Source: Caldicellulosiruptor changbaiensis (GTDB lineage Bacteria > Bacillota > Thermoanaerobacteria > Caldicellulosiruptorales > Caldicellulosiruptoraceae). Taken from it: 64,000 nt of DNA. A model generated the notes under the pieces. That model was not told the origin of the DNA and searched no databases. It saw only the letters and a program-made list of their open reading frames with translations. Numbering within the stretch: position 1 is the stretch's first letter; every line of letters begins with the position of its first letter. Below, one piece after another: positions 34,158-41,109 of this stretch. The stretch covers positions 1,404,501 to 1,468,500 of the forward strand of contig NZ_CP034791.1 in assembly GCF_003999255.1 (NCBI RefSeq). Reading direction: 5' to 3'. The position numbers were made by a program, and so were the translations under genes.

Positions 34158-34508
34158 TCAGCACCTTTCTTTTCCCAACCCATTTTCATAGAGTATTCCA
34201 CATGCCTGAAACATTGGAAAGTCTGTAGAGTAAAGAGCTATGCATTTCTCTTTTGCCAACTTCAACATCTCTTCTGAGGGTTGCTTTCCACGAACAATTA
34301 TAACAGCCTTTATATCCATCATTTCAGCTGTACGAATAACCTGAGGATTGACAAGACCCGTAAGGAGAATTACCTTTTCCTTTACAAAGGCTAAAACATC
34401 ACTCATCAAATCAGAACCACAAGCATTCAAAAATTCTTCTTCAGAAAGCTCTTGAGGCTCAAAAAAAACCTTACATTTCAAGAGATCTTTTATTTTTGAT
34501 AATTTCAT
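34158..34508 (-). CDS. DRTGG-domain protein (first copy)
   Basis: A stand-alone DRTGG domain of 116 residues from the ATG at 34508 (MKLSKIKDLLKCKVFF); an ATG at 34526 would add six residues. Features are CGSDLMSDVLAFVKEKVILLTG, VIRTAEMMDIKAVIIVRGKQP and CIALYSTDFPMFQACGILY. It is the first gene of the accessory set, 24 bases after tlyA, and its end is four bases from the ATPase start. The pair of a DRTGG domain next to a GHKL ATPase is seen twice in spirit along this region. Confidence 0.82.
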   Translation of the reverse strand: MKLSKIKDLLKCKVFFEPQELSEEEFLNACGSDLMSDVLAFVKEKVILLTGLVNPQVIRTAEMMDIKAVIIVRGKQPSEEMLKLAKEKCIALYSTDFPMFQACGILYENGLGKERC

Positions 34509-34532
34509 AACTTTAAAAACCCCCATCCAACT

Positions 34533-35345
34533 TCATATTCTTTTTCCTCCCAAAGATTCAAAAGCTTCACTGACAACCTCTTGTACCTTACTTTCTGTTA
34601 ATACATTTTGCGGTAAATCTTCTTGTTTGAGGTAAAGTAAATATTCAATGTTTCCTTCTGGACCTTTAATAGGAGAGTACGTCAAGCCTTTTATGCTAAT
34701 ACCTAAGGAGAAATAACAATCAATCACCTTTTTAATAACACGAACATGTGTTTGACTTGACCTCACAACTCCTTTTTTCCCAACCTCCTCCCTTCCTGCT
34801 TCAAATTGAGGCTTTATTAGCAAAATGCCTTCAGTACCTTTTTCCATAAACTCCTTTATTTTATGTGCTATAAGCGTCAATGAGATGAATGAAACATCAC
34901 ATACAACTATATCAATTCTATCAGGTATCTTTTCTCTCTCAAAATACCTAAAATTTGTTTTCTCAAAATTGATAACTCTTTGATCTTCTCTTAGCTTCCA
35001 TGCAAGCTGGCCATAGCCAACATCAACACAGTAGACCTTCTTTGCACCATGCTGCAAAAGGCAGTCTGTAAACCCACCTGTGGATGCTCCAATATCTAAG
35101 GCAATTTTTCCTGAGACCTCTACATTAAAAAAATTCAATGCCTTTTCCAGTTTAAGTCCGCCTCTGCTTACAAATTTCAGCTGTTCTTTTACTACAATCT
35201 GAGCATCGCAATCAACCAACTCCCCTGCCTTTTCAATCTTTTGATTGTTTACATAGACATTTCCGCTCAAGATAAGTGCCTTTGCTTTTTCACGAGACTC
35301 TGCAAAACCTTTTTCAACAAGTAAAATATCTGCCCTCTTTTTCAA
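34533..35345 (-). CDS. tlyA: TlyA family rRNA methyltransferase/haemolysin-like protein
   Basis: A 270-residue protein with an N-terminal S4 RNA-binding domain (ADILLVEKGFAESREKAKALILSGNVYVN) and an FtsJ-like Rossmann methyltransferase domain with ALDIGASTGGFTDCLLQHGA, VVCDVSFISLTLI and LIKPQFEAGREEVGKKGVV. Family members 2'-O-methylate rRNA; haemolysin is a historic name. It overlaps dxs by four bases, an arrangement common in Firmicutes. Confidence 0.92.
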   Translation of the reverse strand: MKKRADILLVEKGFAESREKAKALILSGNVYVNNQKIEKAGELVDCDAQIVVKEQLKFVSRGGLKLEKALNFFNVEVSGKIALDIGASTGGFTDCLLQHGAKKVYCVDVGYGQLAWKLREDQRVINFEKTNFRYFEREKIPDRIDIVVCDVSFISLTLIAHKIKEFMEKGTEGILLIKPQFEAGREEVGKKGVVRSSQTHVRVIKKVIDCYFSLGISIKGLTYSPIKGPEGNIEYLLYLKQEDLPQNVLTESKVQEVVSEAFESLGGKRI

Positions 35346-37195
35346 TCTGCTATCAACTCCATAATGACATTTTTTAAATTCTCTTTGTCCAAACCAAGTA
35401 AAGAATAAAGCTCACTAATTGATCCGTGCTGAATGAACTTATCTAGAAGTCCAATATGTTTTACCAAATTCAGGCTATTGATTTCAGCAATAATACCTTT
35501 TATCTTTTCACCAAGACCACCAATTACAGTATTGTCCTCAACAATTAGTATTTTTTTATGAGTCTTTGTTATTTTTTCTACAAGTTCAACATCTAAAGGT
35601 TTTAAAAATCTTACATTTATTAATGTTACATTCAAATTGTTTTCTTTAATAATATCATACAACATTGAAACATGTCTTCCAACTGTAAAAATAGCCAAAT
35701 TACTGCCTTCTACTAATATTTCAGACTTGCCAAATAAAATTGGTTCATAAACCCCAACAATCTTGGTTGTTCCTCTTGGATACCTTATTGCAATAGGTCC
35801 ATCATGGTATGCTGCGGCAAAGTCTAACATCATTTCAAACTCTTTTGTATCCTTTGGAGCCATCACTGTTAAGTTTGGTATTAATGTCAAATACGATATA
35901 TCAAAGCTGCCGTGATGTGTCTCGCCATCTTCACCAACAAGTCCTGCCCGGTCTATACAAAATACAACATTTAGGTTTTGAAGACATACATCGTGAATAA
36001 TTTGGTCAAATGCTCGTTGTAGAAATGTAGAATATATTGCCACAAACGGTTTGAAACCTTCTTTTGCAAGGGCTGCTGCAAATGTCACAGCATGTTCTTC
36101 AGCAATCCCAACATCAAAAAATCGCTCTGGATACATCTTCGCAAACTTAGTAAGCCCTGTTCCATCGGGCATAGCAGCCGTTATTCCCACAATCTTTTGA
36201 TTTTCCTTTGCAAGTTCGCATAACTTGTCTCCTAATACTTCTGAAAAACTTTTGGAATTTGTATCTGTTAAATGATTGCCTGTCTCTATGTCAAATGGTG
36301 GAACACCATGATACTTTTCAGGGAACCTTTCAGCGTGTTCATATCCTTTTCCTTTCTGTGTGACAATATGAACCAAAACAGGTTTTGTCAAATTTTTAAC
36401 ATTTTCAAAAACTTCACACATCTTCTTTATGTCATGCCCATCAATCGGCCCATAATACTCAAAACCCAAAGCTTCAAAAAGCATGCCCGGAAAAAGTATA
36501 TATTTAAGACCACCTTTTAGCTTTCTTACTAACTGATTAAGCTTTTCTCCTATAAATGGAATATTTGCAACCAATTCATCGGTAGCTTTTTTTAGTTTAA
36601 AATATCTGGGCTGTGTTCTAACCTTAGACAAATACTTAGCAATCGCGCCTACATTTTTTGAGATTGACATTTGATTGTCATTTAATATTACAAGAAGCTT
36701 TCCATTATACCTTCCTGCATTGTTAAGCCCCTCATATGCAAGCCCACCTGTCAACGCTCCATCTCCTATTACAGCAATCACATTATAATCTTTGTGATTT
36801 AGGTCACGAGCAATAGCAAATCCTAACGCAACTGAAATAGAAGTTGAACTGTGTCCTGTGTCAAATGAGTCATAGATACTTTCTTTTGACTTTGGAAAAC
36901 CACTCAAACCTCCTAATTTTCGCAAAGTAGCAAACCTTTCTTTCCTTCCTGTCAAAATCTTATACACATAGCATTGGTGACCTACATCCCATACAATTTT
37001 GTCCTCAGGCGGATTAAATGTATAGAGAAGTGCCAGTGTAAGCTCCACAACACCTAAATTTGCTGCTAAATGTCCACCTGTATTTGCAATGTTATATAAT
37101 AAAAATTCTCTTATCTCTTCAGATAAAGTATATAACTCTGATATGCTGAGCTTTTTTATGTCCTCAGGATAGTTTACTTTTTCTAATATACTCAA
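35342..37195 (-). CDS. dxs: 1-deoxy-D-xylulose-5-phosphate synthase
   Basis: A 617-residue thiamine-diphosphate enzyme, the first step of the MEP isoprenoid pathway. The ThDP-binding motif is GDGALTGGLAYEGLNNAG, with KILTGRKERFATLRKLGGLSGF, the YYGPIDGHD segment, VGIAEEHAVTFAAALA and the C-terminal transketolase domain. ispH at 2.4-4.4 kb is the last step of the same pathway. The start is TTG. It lies 19 bases after oapA, so it may share the OLE-oapA transcript. Confidence 0.95.
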   Translation of the reverse strand: MSILEKVNYPEDIKKLSISELYTLSEEIREFLLYNIANTGGHLAANLGVVELTLALLYTFNPPEDKIVWDVGHQCYVYKILTGRKERFATLRKLGGLSGFPKSKESIYDSFDTGHSSTSISVALGFAIARDLNHKDYNVIAVIGDGALTGGLAYEGLNNAGRYNGKLLVILNDNQMSISKNVGAIAKYLSKVRTQPRYFKLKKATDELVANIPFIGEKLNQLVRKLKGGLKYILFPGMLFEALGFEYYGPIDGHDIKKMCEVFENVKNLTKPVLVHIVTQKGKGYEHAERFPEKYHGVPPFDIETGNHLTDTNSKSFSEVLGDKLCELAKENQKIVGITAAMPDGTGLTKFAKMYPERFFDVGIAEEHAVTFAAALAKEGFKPFVAIYSTFLQRAFDQIIHDVCLQNLNVVFCIDRAGLVGEDGETHHGSFDISYLTLIPNLTVMAPKDTKEFEMMLDFAAAYHDGPIAIRYPRGTTKIVGVYEPILFGKSEILVEGSNLAIFTVGRHVSMLYDIIKENNLNVTLINVRFLKPLDVELVEKITKTHKKILIVEDNTVIGGLGEKIKGIIAEINSLNLVKHIGLLDKFIQHGSISELYSLLGLDKENLKNVIMELIAD

Positions 37196-37214
37196 ATCAT
37201 CTCACTTCCTACTT

Positions 37215-37763
37215 CTATGTCTTTATAAATATGCTAAGAATTTTTCCACTTATTTTCACTATATCATAACTTTTTTTGATTGCAAAATACTTGCCAATTG
37301 CTTTACCTGAAATTGTAAGAGCAGCAACAGTTGCTGTTAAAATCAGTGAAAGAAACACAATATCAGCGTTACTATTCTTTGAAATGTAGAAAACAATACT
37401 TGCAGAGAGCGAACCGCTCAATATCCCACAGATGTCTCCTATTACATCATTGCAAATTGAAGAAACTTTACTTGCATTTTTAATGAGCCAAATACTGTTT
37501 TTTGCTCCTTTAACTTTTTTTGCAGCCATGGCATGAAAAGGAACTTCATCAGCAGCAGTAGTTGCTATACCTATTATATCAAATAAAATTCCCAAAAGAA
37601 TTATTATAAACAATAGTACAAATGATATAGTAATTGGTAATTTTTCAGACACAATACTCGAGATGTAATTTAGAGAAGCAGACAATAAAAAGGACAATAC
37701 AAATAAAAACACCACCCATTTAAAATACTCTGACTTTTTGGTTTGTGTCTTCTTACTCCCCAT
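37215..37763 (-). CDS. oapA: OapA-like OLE RNA-associated membrane protein
   Basis: A 182-residue membrane protein with about four hydrophobic segments (near 15-37, 45-67, 110-128 and 135-152) and a basic N-terminus. A DxxxD motif lies at D106-VIG-D110 (NDVIGDICG), a feature reported for OapA. The N-terminal half recalls the membrane part of CorB/CorC magnesium transporters. Identification rests mainly on the adjacent OLE RNA, ending 58 bases upstream, and on the downstream dxs gene. OapA is the protein that holds OLE RNA at the membrane. The ATG has GGGGAGG four bases upstream. Confidence 0.85.
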   Translation of the reverse strand: MGSKKTQTKKSEYFKWVVFLFVLSFLLSASLNYISSIVSEKLPITISFVLLFIIILLGILFDIIGIATTAADEVPFHAMAAKKVKGAKNSIWLIKNASKVSSICNDVIGDICGILSGSLSASIVFYISKNSNADIVFLSLILTATVAALTISGKAIGKYFAIKKSYDIVKISGKILSIFIKT

Positions 37764-37821
37764 TTTTCCTCCCCAATATATAAAAAAACTTTTTTATCTT
37801 ACATTGAAAGTATACAAATTT

Positions 37822-38441
37822 ATGGGATAGGGTGATTTTACGAAGGGTAAATTTTGCGGCTTGAGGTCTGGTAGGATTTCCCCCAAACTTACCTCCCGTC
37901 GCCAGGAGGCGGTTTCCCTTTAAAAGTTTGGGTGTGCGGTTGCCCAACACACAACCAGATCGCCACTAAGTCCGCACTTTAATCCCCTTCGTAAAGCCGA
38001 AAATCGGCACAGCCTAGGAGCTTTCCTCGACAGAGGGCATGCTTTCTAGCCTCTTTTGCGAAATAGATTTCAGGCCTCAAGACTCCTCTAAAAACGGGCC
38101 CTATTTTTAGAGGAGCCATAAATTCGGCCATCCGTCTATCTCGCTCAAGGCAGGCTACACTACCCCAAGCACATCTACTTAATTATAGATGCACCTGGCG
38201 GTAGGTTTTACTAACGCACAAAAAGAATTTAACCTTCCTTTTGTGCGTTAGCCTCCACGGGAAAAGGGTTCCATCCTGCATGCCATTGCAGGACTCCCTT
38301 ATCCCTTACTCCCAGCTTCAACCCCTGACTGGGCGTCAGAAGCCAAAACCAGGAACTTCATCGGTGTGCCCTTTGGCGGATTTTTAGGCCCGCCTTCGAA
38401 AGCAGCCACTCTGACTAGGATACTGCATCACCCTATCCCAT
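37822..38441 (-). ncRNA. ole: OLE RNA (ornate large extremophilic RNA)
   Basis: A 620-nt region without a credible protein gene and much richer in G and C than its surroundings. Its two ends, at 37822-37836 and 38427-38441, are perfect 15-base complements and would close the RNA. Internal hairpins include 13 bp at 38211-38223/38239-38251, 12 bp at 38083-38094/38104-38115 and 7 bp at 38274-38280/38287-38293. Length, strong structure, and position directly upstream of oapA and dxs match OLE RNA of anaerobic and extremophilic Firmicutes. OLE forms a membrane RNP linked to Mg2+, alcohol and cold responses. It has its own promoter. Confidence 0.9.
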
Positions 38442-38476
38442 ATTGCAGACATTTCTTATTTAGTTTTCAGAATAAT

Positions 38477-38505
38477 ATTATACCATAGCCTCTTTTTAGC
38501 TTCAA
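38477..38505 (-). promoter_or_regulatory. Promoter of the OLE RNA gene
   Basis: On the minus strand TTGAAG (38500-38505), a 17-base spacer and TATAAT (38477-38482) form a strong sigma-A promoter, with TGG making an extended -10. Transcription would begin near 38470, about 29 bases before the terminal helix. The -35 box overlaps the stop codon of the divergent PAP2 gene. Confidence 0.75.
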
Positions 38506-38948
38506 ATCATTATAGTTGCTATTAAAATGCCAAGAAGTGCTCCAACAAACACCTCTGTAGGTTTGTGCCCTATAAGCTCTTTCAACTTGTGCTGGGGCTT
38601 GTAATGTGGTGAGAAGTACATTTCTATGAGCTCATTTAGTGTCTGTGCTTGTTTGCCAGCTTCTCTTCTCACACCTGCTGCGTCATACATCACAATCAAT
38701 GTAAATGTCAATGAAATAGCAAAACTTGTTGAGCTAAAACCATCTATAAACCCCACCGCAGTTGAAAGCCCGCAGGCAAATGCTGAATGAGAACTTGGCA
38801 TCCCGCCTGAGCTTATGAACTTTTTAAAGTCTATCTGGTGTGTCACGAAGAAGGTTATTATTATCTTTAAACATTGGGCAATAAACCAGCTAACAAAGCC
38901 AACTTGCAGAGCCCTGTTTGTAAATATCTCATATATGACCTGTTTCAT
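38502..38948 (-). CDS. Divergent PAP2 family protein
   Basis: A 148-residue membrane protein of the YuiD-like divergent PAP2 family (about four helices). The phosphatase-like motifs are GGMPSSHSAFACGL and YDAAGVRREAGKQAQTLN, with no classical SRx5HxxxD motif. Family members may act on membrane phospholipids or may be inactive. The ATG at 38948 begins eight bases after the pcrA stop; a TTG at 38963 that overlaps pcrA is an alternative. OLE RNA and its promoter follow immediately. Confidence 0.88.
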   Translation of the reverse strand: MKQVIYEIFTNRALQVGFVSWFIAQCLKIIITFFVTHQIDFKKFISSGGMPSSHSAFACGLSTAVGFIDGFSSTSFAISLTFTLIVMYDAAGVRREAGKQAQTLNELIEMYFSPHYKPQHKLKELIGHKPTEVFVGALLGILIATIMI

Positions 38949-38955
38949 CTTCCCA

Positions 38956-41100
38956 TCAACCAATCTTTATGAGATTTGCATATGATAAAAGTAATCTTTT
39001 CTGTCCAAACTTCTCAAAGTCTATCAACACCTCATTCATATCCTCTGAAACAGATAATACTTTCCCAATACCAAATTTCTTGTGCTGTATTATATCACCA
39101 ACAGCCAAAGCCTTTTTGGTACTGCTTTCTGTATTACCACTGATTTGTGTACCTGAAGATTTTATAATCATAAGTGGTGTATATATCTGCTGGATATATT
39201 TTGTTGGAATCTCGTCAATAAAACATGATCTTTGCCTTGATGAAAATCGCCCAAAAACTCTTCTGTTGTTTGCATATGTTAGAACCAATAACCTCTTTGC
39301 TCTTGTAATTGCCACATAACAAAGCCTTCTTTCTTCTTCAAGTTCATTTTGCAACTCAATTTCATTTTCTGACCTCATAAGAGGAAATAACCCTTCTTCA
39401 AGACCAGTCAAAAATACCACTTCAAATTCTAAACCTTTTGCAGCATGGACTGTCATTAACATGACTTTATCTTCTTTTTGACTGTCATCTTCTTCAAAGT
39501 TCAGGGTAATTGAGTTTAAAAAGTTTTGTAAGCTTTTATCTTCATTTTCTTCTTCAAACATAGCTGCTGCACTGATTAGCTGTTCTATATTCTTTGCTCT
39601 TTGGAAATCTTCCTCATTTTTACTTGAAAGCAAGCTCTCCATATACTTTGTCTTATCAAGCACAAGCTCAATTACCTCAACCACTGACTTTGACTCAGCC
39701 TCAGTTCTTATGCGTTCTAAAAGTAAAATAAAGTCATATAACTTTGCATAGGTTCTTCTGTCAAACTCAAAGTTTCCTTTTTCTTTTAACAACCTATAAG
39801 CAGAAATTCCATACTCATCACTCAAAACCTTTATCTTTTCTACTGTGCTTGGCCCAATTCCCCTTTTTGGTACATTTATAACTCTAAACAAACTTAAGTT
39901 GTCATCAGGATTGGTTATGAGTCTTAAATATGCAATAATATCCTTTATCTCTTTTCTTTCGTAAAATCGCAAACTTCCTACAACCTTATAAGGGATTGAA
40001 TGAGAAGAAAGAGAATTTTCAAAGTTTAGCGACTGCGCATTTGTCCTATATAGGATTCCTATTTCAGAAGGCTTAATTCCACTTTGTATAAGATTCTTTA
40101 TTGACATTGAGACAAAATTTGCTTCGTCTATCTCATCAAATGCTGAATAAAGATAAATCTTTTCGCCTCCGTTATTATCTGTCCAAAGACTTTTTGACTT
40201 TCTATATTTGTTGTTCTTTATAACCTCATTTGCAGCAGACAAGATTATCTTTGTAGATCGATAATTTTTTTCAAGCTTTATCACCTTCGTATCTGGAAAA
40301 ACATTTTCAAATTCTAATATGTTCCTTACATCTGCGCCCCTGAAGCTGTAAATACTCTGATCGTCATCGCCTACAACACAGATATTTCTGTGTTTTTGTG
40401 AAAGTAGATAAATCAAATAAAACTGTGCATGGTTTGTATCTTGATATTCATCTACTAAAATATATTTAAACTTATGCTGATACTTTTCTAAGATGTCTGG
40501 GTTTGTTTTAAAGAGCATTATTGTATAGTACAAAAGGTCGTCAAAGTCAAAAGCATTATACTCTTTTAAGAGTTTATTATAAAGCCTGTAAACCTCAACA
40601 ACACGTGGGTCTACATTTCCTTCTTTATAAACATCAGAAGGGTCTATTAACATATTCTTGAAATTGCTGATCAGTCTTGAAACAAACTTAAGCTCAAGTC
40701 TCTCTTCATCTATATTTAGCTTTGTAAAACACTCTTTTAAAAGCTGATTTTTATCTTGCATGTCAAATATGACAAAGTTATTAGAAAATCCTATATTATG
40801 TGCTTCCATTCTAAGTATCTTAGCACATGCAGAGTGAAATGTAGAAACCCACATCTCCGAAAAAGACTCCACACTTACAAGCTTTTTTATGCGCTCTTTC
40901 ATCTCATCCGCTGCTTTATTAGTAAATGTTATAGCCAGTATATTGCTTGGTTTTGCTAACCCCATATTCAATATATATGCAATTCTGTATGTGATTACTT
41001 TTGTTTTGCCAGAACCAGCCCCGGCCAATACTAAAAGCGGTCCTTCTGTTGAAAGAACCGCCTCTAATTGTTCTTTATTTAACTCTTTCAACCACTCCAT
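38956..41100 (-). CDS. pcrA: ATP-dependent DNA helicase PcrA/UvrD
   Basis: A 714-residue superfamily 1A helicase that unwinds DNA 3' to 5' in repair and replication. Motifs in order: LNKEQLEAVLST (Q motif), LAGAGSGKTKVITYR (Walker A), ITFTNKAADEMKERI, DEYQDTNHAQF (Walker B), GDDDQSIYSFRGADV, LEKNYRST, MTVHAAKGLEFEVVFL, and YVAITRAKRLL. The C-terminus (FGIGKVLSVSEDMNEVLI) is the PcrA-type Tudor-like tail. GAGGAAA precedes the ATG. It lies ten bases after pheT. Confidence 0.95.
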   Translation of the reverse strand: MEWLKELNKEQLEAVLSTEGPLLVLAGAGSGKTKVITYRIAYILNMGLAKPSNILAITFTNKAADEMKERIKKLVSVESFSEMWVSTFHSACAKILRMEAHNIGFSNNFVIFDMQDKNQLLKECFTKLNIDEERLELKFVSRLISNFKNMLIDPSDVYKEGNVDPRVVEVYRLYNKLLKEYNAFDFDDLLYYTIMLFKTNPDILEKYQHKFKYILVDEYQDTNHAQFYLIYLLSQKHRNICVVGDDDQSIYSFRGADVRNILEFENVFPDTKVIKLEKNYRSTKIILSAANEVIKNNKYRKSKSLWTDNNGGEKIYLYSAFDEIDEANFVSMSIKNLIQSGIKPSEIGILYRTNAQSLNFENSLSSHSIPYKVVGSLRFYERKEIKDIIAYLRLITNPDDNLSLFRVINVPKRGIGPSTVEKIKVLSDEYGISAYRLLKEKGNFEFDRRTYAKLYDFILLLERIRTEAESKSVVEVIELVLDKTKYMESLLSSKNEEDFQRAKNIEQLISAAAMFEEENEDKSLQNFLNSITLNFEEDDSQKEDKVMLMTVHAAKGLEFEVVFLTGLEEGLFPLMRSENEIELQNELEEERRLCYVAITRAKRLLVLTYANNRRVFGRFSSRQRSCFIDEIPTKYIQQIYTPLMIIKSSGTQISGNTESSTKKALAVGDIIQHKKFGIGKVLSVSEDMNEVLIDFEKFGQKRLLLSYANLIKIG

Positions 41101-41109
41101 TTTCCTCTA

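Noticed and set aside
37753-37950. 65-codon minus-strand reading frame over the oapA start and OLE 3' end
   Set aside because: It reads through the 3' part of OLE RNA, overlaps the oapA ribosome-binding site and start, and its product has no protein-like pattern.
37822-38441. The structured region read as RNase P RNA or tmRNA
   Set aside because: I looked for the RNase P core GAGGAAAGTCCGGGC and the tmRNA CCA end. GAGGAAAGCTCC occurs but the rest of the P core does not, and no CCA end or tag frame is present. The 15-bp end helix, length and oapA-dxs context fit OLE better.
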